Positions 42,093 through 49,784 of a stretch of DNA of 64,000 nt are shown here, in pieces (position 1 is the first letter of the stretch; each line of letters starts with the position of its first letter). The notes beneath the pieces were generated by a model. The model ran no database searches. It was not told where the DNA came from and worked only from the letters and a program-made list of their open reading frames with translations. Source of the DNA: Candidatus Nanoarchaeia archaeon (GTDB taxonomy: Archaea > Nanobdellota > Nanobdellia > Woesearchaeales > UBA525); assembly GCA_028279755.1 (NCBI GenBank), contig JANQNB010000010.1:1-64000 (forward strand), in the 5' to 3' direction. The translations under genes were made by a program, and so were the position numbers.

Positions 42093-43498
42093 TTAAGGAT
42101 CACGATTTTCCCTTTGCCGTCAAGCTTGATCTGCATGCCGTCTTTCAACATGTCTGTTGCGCCCTTTGCACCGACAACGCAGGGGATGCCGAGTTCACGC
42201 GCGATGATCGCTGCATGACAGGTGACACTACCTTCGTCTGTGATGATGGCTTTCGCTTTCCGCATTGCTGGCACAAAATCCTGCCGTGTCATCGCTGCAA
42301 CAAGGATATCCCCTTGCTTGACTTTTGTCAGATCTTTGTTCGTATACACGATGCGCGCCCTGCCGCTTACTGTGCCTTGCGATCCGACAAGTCCTTGCAG
42401 CGTTTGTGCAGCCTCTATTTCTCCATAGAGCTGCAGCAGCTCTGCGCGTTTGCGCGCGTCCTCGCCCGAGCAGATCTCAATCTTATTGCCACACTGATAC
42501 AGTAAGAGCGCGCTTTGTCGCTTCTTGATCTCGTGCTTATTGAAGCGGTCAGCGCGCTTCAGATGCTGCACGATTTCTTGATTTGTCAACAAGGCTGTAT
42601 CTTCGACTCTCAAGCCAATGCGGTCGCCGATCACCTGATAGAAATCACGCAAGCACAGATTAAGTTTCTGGCGTACCATATCCCGATAATCCCTGAGATA
42701 TACAGCTTTTTTGAGCATGACGATCAAGTGCTCAAGCTCAGGGCTTGGCGCAAGGTGTTGCATCGCTGTCCTGAACTTCTTCTCACGATCATGATATGAC
42801 GTCTCCAGGCGAGCAAGCTCTTCAGTCGCATCCTCGATTCCGTACAATTGTTCGAGGAAGTGCTCTTCATTGTATGGCTCGTGATCGAAATCGAACATCG
42901 GGATGTGCCGATACTTCGCAGCATGCGCTGCAATCTTTGATTCGTCTCCTTCAAGCGCGAGCCGCAACAGGTCCATGCGTTCGTTCGTGACATCGTTGGG
43001 TTTCACAGGAACTGAAAATGTACGACTTAGTTCCTTTGCTTTGTCGCTGCCGACATGCGATTCGAGCAATTCCTCGACTTTCATGACAATGCGTTCACAA
43101 ATTCGGAACGCCATCCACATCCGTGTGTAGAACTCGCTATGCAGCACAGTCAATTCTTCGTACAATGTGCAGAGATCCCTATTGCCAAGGTCTGCAGCAT
43201 TCTTGACGAGCGCTTTGACATACTCATAGGTCTCCTCAACAAACTCCTTTGCCTCAGGCACCATGCCGAGCACAAAATGATGATCGTCAAGCAGCGCATC
43301 AAGGTCTCGATTGAATTGCGCAAGCTCGTTCTTGTCGACAAAGTAATCTGTCTTGTTCCCGTCGCAATACACGAGGGAGTTCTTGACAGCAGCGCCGTAG
43401 CGCTTCTTGAAATGCTCGTCAAAGCCATAGTTCCAAGCCATGAGCACTTGTGGCGCGACGCGTCGTGTGATGAGTTTTATCCAGTCTTTATCTTTCAT
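42089..43498 (-). CDS. PEP-utilising swivelling (mobile) domain protein
   Basis: 469 residues from ATG 43498 with GGGGTGGAAGG upstream. The last about 95 residues are the phosphohistidine swivelling domain of PEP synthase, PPDK and enzyme I: DEGSVTCHAAIIARELGIP with H428 as the phosphate carrier. The first 370 residues are helical and do not contain an ATP-grasp or a TIM-barrel PEP-binding domain. So it is not a full PEP synthase; it may carry phosphate between partners or have a regulatory role. Unusual architecture. Confidence 0.85.
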   Translation of the reverse strand: MKDKDWIKLITRRVAPQVLMAWNYGFDEHFKKRYGAAVKNSLVYCDGNKTDYFVDKNELAQFNRDLDALLDDHHFVLGMVPEAKEFVEETYEYVKALVKNAADLGNRDLCTLYEELTVLHSEFYTRMWMAFRICERIVMKVEELLESHVGSDKAKELSRTFSVPVKPNDVTNERMDLLRLALEGDESKIAAHAAKYRHIPMFDFDHEPYNEEHFLEQLYGIEDATEELARLETSYHDREKKFRTAMQHLAPSPELEHLIVMLKKAVYLRDYRDMVRQKLNLCLRDFYQVIGDRIGLRVEDTALLTNQEIVQHLKRADRFNKHEIKKRQSALLLYQCGNKIEICSGEDARKRAELLQLYGEIEAAQTLQGLVGSQGTVSGRARIVYTNKDLTKVKQGDILVAAMTRQDFVPAMRKAKAIITDEGSVTCHAAIIARELGIPCVVGAKGATDMLKDGMQIKLDGKGKIVILN

Positions 43499-43529
43499 CC
43501 TTCCACCCCAAAATGAAATTGAAAGATGT

Positions 43530-44510
43530 TTACCCAAACTTCCTGTCGCTCGCGCTGAAATCGATCTCGTAGCTCGAGGCCTGTCTGTGCAACGCAGTCA
43601 TGCCAGGTGATGCAAGTGCTTGACGGATCTGATCCAGACTATTTGCAACGAAGATCCGACCTTTTGTTGTCTCTGCATAACCTGTGACGTCATCCGGCAG
43701 TTCTCGACGAAGGAGATACACACTAGGATCCCCTAAATTCTCGTTTAGGTGTATTTGTCTGGCTGCGTCTGCCCAAATGCCTGCCTCGTTTTCGTTGTCG
43801 TCGATAAAGGCGTGGTACTGATGTACTTTACCACGCGATCCATGCTTCAGTCCGTGAATCTCAGTATCTTCAACAACTCCAGATTCGTGCAGTTTCCTCG
43901 CCTCATCAACAATATCATCTGCAGAACGCTGCTTTGCGGCGTGTCCTGGATAGGTTGTCCGGACATTGCCGACCAGATCGTTCAAGCCGACTGCTGCGTG
44001 GAACTGATCAGGCATTTTCGGAGCGCCGGTAGAGTACCCTTTGAAGACACCGCCAGTTGATCGAACGTAGCCGACGAGTTCCTTGATGCCTTCGACAGGC
44101 TCGGCAGTGAGTTCTCCACTTGCAAGTGCTTCGCCTTGGATGTATTCCAACAGTGCCGTTGGAATCGGCTGCAAGAGCATCCATTTGAGTGTCCGCATTC
44201 CTGCTTCGTGAGCGAACTCCTCACTTGCGACGCTTGAGTCAATAGTCCCTGCGAGTTCGTGGACGTGTCGACGAAAGATGCTATCGACATCAATACCTCT
44301 TTGGCCGTGATACGCTGCAACTGCTTCCGAAAAGCTTGCTGGCAAGAGTTCTGAAGCAAGGCGATCCTTCATCAGACTCTCTTGCACGATCCTGCCAGCT
44401 TCGCGCACCCATATCTCCTTTCGTTTGCTCTTGTCAAAGGTGAATGTTACGCCTCCGACGTCTGACAAAACGTTTCTAATGGTTTCTTCTCTTACATCTG
44501 ACATGAACAT
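43530..44510 (-). CDS. Unknown soluble protein (326 aa)
   Basis: 326 residues. Mixed alpha/beta; the C-terminal third contains HQYHAFIDDNENEAGIWADAA, a strand followed by DD-x-E as in the fourth motif of HAD-fold proteins, with VYLLRRE and GRIFVANSLDQI after it. The first HAD motif (DxDx) is not convincing, so the family is unsure. Transcribed from a promoter (TATA at 44710-44719, opposite strand) with a dyad at the transcription start, divergent from the TrmB-type regulator. Confidence 0.75.
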   Translation of the reverse strand: MFMSDVREETIRNVLSDVGGVTFTFDKSKRKEIWVREAGRIVQESLMKDRLASELLPASFSEAVAAYHGQRGIDVDSIFRRHVHELAGTIDSSVASEEFAHEAGMRTLKWMLLQPIPTALLEYIQGEALASGELTAEPVEGIKELVGYVRSTGGVFKGYSTGAPKMPDQFHAAVGLNDLVGNVRTTYPGHAAKQRSADDIVDEARKLHESGVVEDTEIHGLKHGSRGKVHQYHAFIDDNENEAGIWADAARQIHLNENLGDPSVYLLRRELPDDVTGYAETTKGRIFVANSLDQIRQALASPGMTALHRQASSYEIDFSASDRKFG

Positions 44511-44662
44511 TTTCTCAACCCCCTAATTTGCTCTCCAGTTCTGCAACCGGTATAGGTTGCGTTCTGTGCTTCTGCTCTGCTTCTCTCTCCATTCTTTCAG
44601 CCACTGCATGATTCTCCCCCCTTTTTCCATAGCTCTCGCTATGTTTGTATCACTTCATTTTG

Positions 44663-44684
44663 GTAACCACGTTCGAGTGGTTAC
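44663..44684. promoter_or_regulatory. Operator candidate 1 in divergent regulator region
   Basis: Perfect 8-base arms GTAACCAC and GTGGTTAC with a 6-base spacer. Placed at the expected start of the leftward transcript (TATA at 44710-44719). Its half-site GTGGT recurs in the second dyad at 44726-44741. Confidence 0.55.
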
Positions 44685-44725
44685 TTCTGTTTTGTAGATG
44701 GGCATTGATGTATATATAGCTTTGT

Positions 44726-44741
44726 GGTGGTGTTTACCACC
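44726..44741. promoter_or_regulatory. Operator candidate 2 in divergent regulator region
   Basis: GGTGGT-GTTT-ACCACC inverted repeat, just upstream of the rightward TATA-like box (tcatataag, 44754-44762) that serves the TrmB-type regulator. Shares the GTGGT/ACCAC half-sites with operator candidate 1. The remaining 277-base gap holds only A/T- and pyrimidine-rich sequence. Confidence 0.5.
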
Positions 44742-44787
44742 AATAAACGAAATTCATATAAGTACAAAGCTCTGAAATCCCAAAATA

Positions 44788-45534
44788 ATGTACGCAGAGC
44801 TTCTCAGAGAGATTGGTCTGAGCCTCAATGAATCCAAGGTCTACGAAGCCCTCTTACAGCTTGGCGAAGCCTCGGTACAAGACATAGCGTTGAAGGCGAA
44901 AGTGCACAGGCGCAATGTCTATGACAGCCTGGCAAAGCTCGCAGAGAAGGGTCTTGCCAGCGAAGTCTTTGTCAAAGGCGAGAAGCACTTCAAAGCCATC
45001 AATCCGCGGCGCCTTATGGAGCTGCTGAAGGAAAAAGAGGGAAGGCTCGCTCGCGTCTTGCCAGACATGCAGATGCGCTTTGAAGGCTTTGAAGCAGAGG
45101 AAGAAGCATATTTGTACAAGGGCATCGAGGGTTTCAAGAATTATTTCCAGGATATGCTCAAGACTAAGGAAACAGTGTATTTCATCGGCGCAAAAGCCTT
45201 TTGGCTCGACCCGCGCTTGAAACACTACTTGCCACGATTCCAACGCGAACGCAAACGCCTTGGAATAAAATTCATGCATATCTTTGATCATGAAGTCAAG
45301 GAGCAGAAGCCAGACATCTTGAAAGTGGTGGGCAAGCCGTACAAATTCTTGCCGAAAGGCTACAGCAGCCCGACAGCTGTCGACATCTTTGGCGACTACG
45401 TGGTTACGTTCGTGGGCGTGAAGCCAGGGCAGCTCGAAGAAGAACCTGTCCAATTTGTCATGAAGTCACGACGCCTCGCTGACGGCTATCGCAAGTTTTG
45501 GCAATTCATGTGGGATAATCTCGCGGAAGAGTAA
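44788..45534 (+). CDS. TrmB-family transcriptional regulator
   Basis: 248 residues. The N-terminal winged helix (about 1-75) is LGLSLNESKVYEALLQLGEASVQDIALKAKVHRRNVYDSL-like, characteristic of TrmB. A short linker coiled coil and a PLD-like effector domain follow (AYLYKGIEGFKNYFQDML ... VYFIGAK). TrmB proteins respond to sugars or other small molecules and often control themselves and a neighbour. Leaderless start; two dyads lie in the divergent promoter region. Confidence 0.92.
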   Translation: MYAELLREIGLSLNESKVYEALLQLGEASVQDIALKAKVHRRNVYDSLAKLAEKGLASEVFVKGEKHFKAINPRRLMELLKEKEGRLARVLPDMQMRFEGFEAEEEAYLYKGIEGFKNYFQDMLKTKETVYFIGAKAFWLDPRLKHYLPRFQRERKRLGIKFMHIFDHEVKEQKPDILKVVGKPYKFLPKGYSSPTAVDIFGDYVVTFVGVKPGQLEEEPVQFVMKSRRLADGYRKFWQFMWDNLAEE

Positions 45535-45565
45535 TTTTTTATACAATCACAGCATTACTTCCCGC

Positions 45566-45973
45566 ATGGATTACTACATCCTGCTTGCGATCCTCGCCAT
45601 GCTGGGCTACGGCGTCACTGCCGTCATCTACAAACTTGCTGGCAAGAGCATCGACCCTGTTTCGATGACCTTGATGACCAGCGCGATGATGACCATCACC
45701 ATTCTATTGTTCTGGTTATTCACCAAGCAGAAGAATGTCACTTTCCCTGGCCTTGGTTACGCTGGCATCGCTGGTATCATTGCTGGCTTGAGCTTCATCG
45801 CGTTCATCGCAGCAATCCATTTCGGCAAAGTCAGTGTCGCAACAACCTTGCGGGGACTCAGTTTCCTCGTGACAGTCATCATTGCAGTCTTGTTCCTTGC
45901 AGAGAAACTCACCTGGCTGAAAGCATTAGGTATTGGCTTTGCCGCAATAGCGATTGTTCTCTTGACGTTGTGA
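45566..45973 (+). CDS. EamA-family half-length transporter
   Basis: 135 residues with four to five helices, one EamA unit (GYGVTAVIYKLAGKSIDPVSMTL at the start, GFAAIAIVLL at the end). Most EamA/DMT carriers have two such repeats in one chain, so this would work as a dimer like small multidrug or sugar-nucleotide flippases. Follows the TrmB gene by 31 bases and may be in its regulon. Confidence 0.85.
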   Translation: MDYYILLAILAMLGYGVTAVIYKLAGKSIDPVSMTLMTSAMMTITILLFWLFTKQKNVTFPGLGYAGIAGIIAGLSFIAFIAAIHFGKVSVATTLRGLSFLVTVIIAVLFLAEKLTWLKALGIGFAAIAIVLLTL

Positions 45974-45979
45974 TCTACC

Positions 45980-46522
45980 ATGAAAGTCTTCATCATGCAC
46001 GGATCTGGAGCAAGCCCTGACAGCAATTGGTTTCCCTGGCTGAAACAGGAACTGGAAAAGCAAGGCCATGATGTCATTGTGCCGCAGTTTCCAATTGGCG
46101 AGCAACAACTGCTCGACAACTGGCTGCACACACTGGAGCCATACAAGGATCAATTGAATGATGCAGTCCTTGTCGGTCATAGCCTTGGCTGCCCGTTCAT
46201 CATCGACATCCTGAACAAATGGAACATAACGATCAAAGCAGCGTTCCTCGTCGCTGGTTTCATCGGTCAGCTCGCTGTTGACGAGCCGAACATCAATGAT
46301 TTTGCTGACAAGGATTTTGACTGGGACACTATCAAGCAGCGTTGCGCTCACTTCGAACAATTCCACAGCGACAACGATCCATTAGTCCCAATAGAATTCG
46401 CGCAAGCGCTTGCAGACAAGCTCGACATCAAGATCACGTTAGTCGAAGGCGCTGGCCATTTCATGGCTGGAGAAGGCTATGAGGAATTTCCCTTGTTGTT
46501 GGAGAGAATTATAACTATCTAA
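45980..46522 (+). CDS. RBBP9/YdeN-like serine hydrolase
   Basis: 180 residues. Alpha/beta-hydrolase of the small RBBP9 type: MKVFIMHGSGASPDSNWFPWL, nucleophile elbow GHSLGC (Ser near residue 69), and the late D-N-D-P-L-V-P and GAGHF segments that supply Asp and His. Activity unknown, esterase-like. Seven bases after the transporter gene, likely same transcript. Confidence 0.9.
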   Translation: MKVFIMHGSGASPDSNWFPWLKQELEKQGHDVIVPQFPIGEQQLLDNWLHTLEPYKDQLNDAVLVGHSLGCPFIIDILNKWNITIKAAFLVAGFIGQLAVDEPNINDFADKDFDWDTIKQRCAHFEQFHSDNDPLVPIEFAQALADKLDIKITLVEGAGHFMAGEGYEEFPLLLERIITI

Positions 46523-46775
46523 ACCCAATAACCTGAAACCCGTACTTCTCGACATCCTGTTCTGGAAAGAATTTCAGATCCTTTGTCTTGACAGTGTAAG
46601 TCACCTTCTTCTCGATCTCGCGTCCGGTGTATTCCTTTGTTGCAGGATCCCATTCTTTGAGTACAAGAACGTCCCCCTCTTTACAATCCCAGTCAGCAAG
46701 GCGCACTTCAAAGGTCTTCTCGCCATCGAGGATCTTCTGGAAATACGCGGGCCAGGTCTTCTTCTCGTGTCGCAT
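46515..46775 (-). CDS. ASCH/DUF3850-like small protein
   Basis: 86 residues: KTWPAYFQKILDGEKTFEVRL ... GDVLVLKEWDP ... YTGREIEKKVTYTV matches the ASCH-like DUF3850 pattern, a PUA-related fold thought to bind RNA or modified nucleotides. Begins directly at the end of the thymidylate-synthase-like gene and overlaps the convergent hydrolase by eight bases. Confidence 0.88.
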   Translation of the reverse strand: MRHEKKTWPAYFQKILDGEKTFEVRLADWDCKEGDVLVLKEWDPATKEYTGREIEKKVTYTVKTKDLKFFPEQDVEKYGFQVIGFR

Positions 46776-47453
46776 CTACTCCCCCCGATCAACACCCTTT
46801 AAGATATCTTTACCTAACACGACTTCGATATCTTCGAAGTTCTCAGAATGCAGATGCGCGTGCAGGCTCATCGTGGTCAGCGCGCCAGGCGGCAGGTTCA
46901 GGACATGCGCGATATGCTCCTGCAAACGAGCCAATTGAAAGATGTTCGCAGGCCAACCAGTGAAGAATCCTGACGTTCTGATCACTGCAGTTGCTGCCAA
47001 TCGCTTGTCAACGATGCGGAAGCTGATCAAAGATACGCCCAAGACATTCTTTGCATCGGGTTGCATGTCCCGCGCTGGATTCAACAAGGAGACGATCGCT
47101 TTGCGCGTGTTCGGCTTCTTCTGCAACAAGGGAATGACATAATCATCAATCTGGTTCACGACACCATTGAACGCGAAGATCCGTTGTCCGTACAGATAAT
47201 CATACGTTGACGCCGCTTCCTTGTTCAGCATGATATTCGTTAGTTCTTCCTCAGAAGGATATTTCCATTTCCGGCACAGGCGCATCGCGCGCACACCATC
47301 GGCAGCAGAAGATGGCTTCTCTACTGTCACTGTCAAATGCCGCACTTCGTGGCATTCACGGCCATCATCATCGACAAAGACCTTGCCCTTCTCCAACACG
47401 TACCTGATGGCTTGCTTCCACGCGTCCATTGTTGTTGCTGCACGGATCTCCAT
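46776..47453 (-). CDS. Thymidylate-synthase-fold protein without catalytic cysteine
   Basis: 225 residues from ATG 47453. The fold signature is in the second half: ISFRIVDKRLAATAVIRTSGFFTGWPANIFQLARLQE aligns with the ThyA strand-(Q)RS-GxPxN-helix region of archaeal-type thymidylate synthase-like proteins. At the place of the catalytic P-C there is L-G-V-S-L, and no other cysteine is nearby; RSxD reads RTSG. A true ThyA is encoded at 60189-61118. This protein is thus probably not a thymidylate synthase but a repurposed relative. It overlaps the wHTH gene upstream (TGATG). Confidence 0.78.
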   Translation of the reverse strand: MEIRAATTMDAWKQAIRYVLEKGKVFVDDDGRECHEVRHLTVTVEKPSSAADGVRAMRLCRKWKYPSEEELTNIMLNKEAASTYDYLYGQRIFAFNGVVNQIDDYVIPLLQKKPNTRKAIVSLLNPARDMQPDAKNVLGVSLISFRIVDKRLAATAVIRTSGFFTGWPANIFQLARLQEHIAHVLNLPPGALTTMSLHAHLHSENFEDIEVVLGKDILKGVDRGE

Positions 47454-49042
47454 CAATTGCCCTCCATAAAGGTCGTCAGTTTCAGCTCACCAGTCTTTCC
47501 GCGGAAATCCAGCGTGAAGCTCGGCAAAGCATACGCGTTCAGCAAATAACGGGCGATCCGCATGGTTTCCTCGACAGGGACGCCACGCGCAATAAAAAAC
47601 CGCAAGCGATCAGCGCCGTCGAACACCTTGAACAACCGCTCACGAATCTCCAGGTATTGCTTCATTTCCTGTGTCTGTAATTCCTTTGTTGTCGTGATCG
47701 CGGTCTTCTGGTAGCGGCGGTCGCTGAAGAAATCCTGGTCGAACTTCGCGAAACTTGTCGACAATCCAATTTTGAATCGTATCGGCAGGCCGCAGCTCTT
47801 GAAGATCGTCTCCTGCATGGTGCAGAACTTCCCGACTTCTTCCTTGACAGAGCTCAGTAACTCAAGGATCGGCTGTTCTGATTCTGCCCAGTCGTAGTTC
47901 CAGAACCGTAAGTAATTACGGCCGACTTTGAAGAACTCTTTTGTCGCGTCAGGATTGCTTGTTGCCAAAAACCCGAAATAATCCCCGAAATGACGTCGTC
48001 GTTGCTCGTCCACGTCGAAGAAGGCGTGCGCTGCCCGCGCTGTCAGCTCGCGGAAGCCAGTCAACGAGCCGCCTTCCTTGAAATAGCGATTGATGTCGAT
48101 GGCCAGGGTCAGTTGCCCGATGACGCAGCCGTCAGCCTGACCCCGCACGTGCTTCTTGTAATAGCTCCAGTCTTCCTCAGTGAACGCGTAGGGCCCTGCC
48201 TTGCCTGAGAAGATGGGTGCGTTGAAGATCGCGCTGTTCTTGAACATGAGTTTCTGCTTGTATTCGGAAAACATACCCAACAATTGCGAAAAGAAGGCTT
48301 CGTGCTTTGTCAGCTGGCGCGGGTTCACGTTGAACACGATCGTTATCTGCTGTGGCAGCCCTGGCAGGATTTGCTTCAGCAGTTGCAGGATCTGTTCCCG
48401 TTCCTTGATCGTCGGGAAATTAAAGATGAGCGAGACCGCGACATCGTAATCGCGCGCATCCAGCATGAGATTGTGCAGGAATTCGCTCGCGCCCTCGCCT
48501 TCGAGCACGTGTTCGAGCCGGTTCAAGGCGATGCCATCATTCACTGCAGTGAACACCTTCTGCAGCCGTTGCTGCAGCTCTGCTGCGTTCTCGAACGCGA
48601 TACAGTCAAGCATGATCGCGTTATGCTTGTTCAGCCACGTACCAGGCTCATACTTTCTGATCAGCTCTTCTTTCTCGTAACCGTCGATCTGCGTGCTGAT
48701 CGTGCTCGGCTTGGCGATGACGATCTTGCGCTTCGTGCTCTGCACGACCAGCTCGCCTTCGTCCATCGCCAATTGGAAGAGCTTCTCGCCCTTGCCTCGC
48801 ACCCCTGTCACGAGCAGTAATTCCTGCTCTACCAGCTTGTTGATGTGATAGAGCAGTTTCCGGTGCAAGCGCGCCTTGAGGGCGTAGCCTTTCCTGATGG
48901 TTTTCCTGTCCTCTGTATTGATGTCCTTGTTCAGCTGGCTGTATTCTTTCGGAAAGACTTCGCGCACCATCTCCGTCGTGGTGAAGCTCCGCGACGGATC
49001 GCGACGAAAGGCCTCGAGGATGCTCTCATCTAGCGGGTGCAT
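47453..49042 (-). CDS. Large protein with N-terminal winged-helix-like region, unknown
   Basis: 529 residues from ATG 49042; a TATA-like box at 49069-49078 (opposite strand) supports this start over ATG 49069. The first about 115 residues look like a winged helix (SFTTTEMVREVF ... LHRKLLYHINKLVEQELLLVTG). The middle and end are mixed alpha/beta with no recognised motif, including strand-rich segments such as ISLIFNFP-like hydrophobic stretches. It is coupled to the ThyA-like gene and the ASCH-like gene, so the three may work together on nucleotides or RNA; that is inference. Confidence 0.78.
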   Translation of the reverse strand: MHPLDESILEAFRRDPSRSFTTTEMVREVFPKEYSQLNKDINTEDRKTIRKGYALKARLHRKLLYHINKLVEQELLLVTGVRGKGEKLFQLAMDEGELVVQSTKRKIVIAKPSTISTQIDGYEKEELIRKYEPGTWLNKHNAIMLDCIAFENAAELQQRLQKVFTAVNDGIALNRLEHVLEGEGASEFLHNLMLDARDYDVAVSLIFNFPTIKEREQILQLLKQILPGLPQQITIVFNVNPRQLTKHEAFFSQLLGMFSEYKQKLMFKNSAIFNAPIFSGKAGPYAFTEEDWSYYKKHVRGQADGCVIGQLTLAIDINRYFKEGGSLTGFRELTARAAHAFFDVDEQRRRHFGDYFGFLATSNPDATKEFFKVGRNYLRFWNYDWAESEQPILELLSSVKEEVGKFCTMQETIFKSCGLPIRFKIGLSTSFAKFDQDFFSDRRYQKTAITTTKELQTQEMKQYLEIRERLFKVFDGADRLRFFIARGVPVEETMRIARYLLNAYALPSFTLDFRGKTGELKLTTFMEGN

Positions 49043-49187
49043 TGCTTCAGGGGAATGCCGGTGTCGCATAAATAGTTTGTCCTCTGTTTGGGGTGAATGC
49101 CCACAACATCTAGTGCTTGTTTCAGGAAATCGACCACAATTTGCGTAACATTTCTGCAATCGTCACAGCAGTTTATAAAGAACCCTT

Positions 49188-49212
49188 CTGTTTCAGAAAA
49201 TTCCTGAAACAG
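49188..49212. promoter_or_regulatory. Dyad operator before the Lrp-type regulator
   Basis: Perfect 9-base arms CTGTTTCAG and CTGAAACAG with a 7-base spacer, eight bases downstream of a TATA box (gtttataaag, 49171-49180). A half-site-like TGTTTCAGGAA lies at about 49114-49124 near the divergent promoter. Fits autoregulation by the Lrp protein. The leader to the start codon would be about 100 bases. Confidence 0.5.
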
Positions 49213-49301
49213 ACTGCGCGTATATGGCTGGGAATGTTTAAGGACAAGTTCCCTATGTTGATTCTCCGTATGCGTCGGATTTCGTGTGCGGGGGGGTATG
49301 C

Positions 49302-49784
49302 GTGGAATTGAAGGTGAAGGAGAAGGTGTTGCTAAGCCACTTTCGGAAGAACGCCAGGGAAAGTCTCACAGCTATCTCCAGGCGCACGCGGGTGCCAGTG
49401 AGCACGATCTTCGACAAGTTGCGCCAATACGAGCGGAGCTTTGTCAAGAAGCACACGACATTGATCGATTTCTCCAAGCTCGGCTATCTCACACGCGCCA
49501 ATGTCATGCTCAAAGTGGCAGTGGAGCACCGGCAAGTCCTGCGGGACTTCCTCTTGAAGCACGAGAATGTCAACAGCCTGTTCAAGGTGAACAACGGCTA
49601 TGACTTCCTGGCCGAGATGGTCTTTCGGCACATCAAGGACCTGGAGGATTTCCTCGAGATGCTCGAGATCAAGTACAAGGTGCAGAACAAGACCGTGTTC
49701 TATGTCATCGAGGACATCTGCCGCGAAGAATTCATGTCCAAGCCGGAGCTCGTGCAACTCGAGGTGTGCCCTCAGGTGGGGTGA
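49302..49784 (+). CDS. Lrp/AsnC-family transcriptional regulator
   Basis: 160 residues from GTG 49302 with a G-rich ribosome site (GGGGGGG) just before; an upstream GTG at 49284 is possible. Winged HTH (about 5-50: SLTAISRRTRVPVSTIFDKLRQ) and a ferredoxin-like RAM-type domain after it (NVMLKVAVEHRQVLRDFLL ... FLAEMVFRHIKDLEDFLEML). Many such archaeal regulators sense amino acids. It overlaps the convergent lpxC-like gene by 53 bases. Confidence 0.88.
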   Translation: MELKVKEKVLLSHFRKNARESLTAISRRTRVPVSTIFDKLRQYERSFVKKHTTLIDFSKLGYLTRANVMLKVAVEHRQVLRDFLLKHENVNSLFKVNNGYDFLAEMVFRHIKDLEDFLEMLEIKYKVQNKTVFYVIEDICREEFMSKPELVQLEVCPQVG

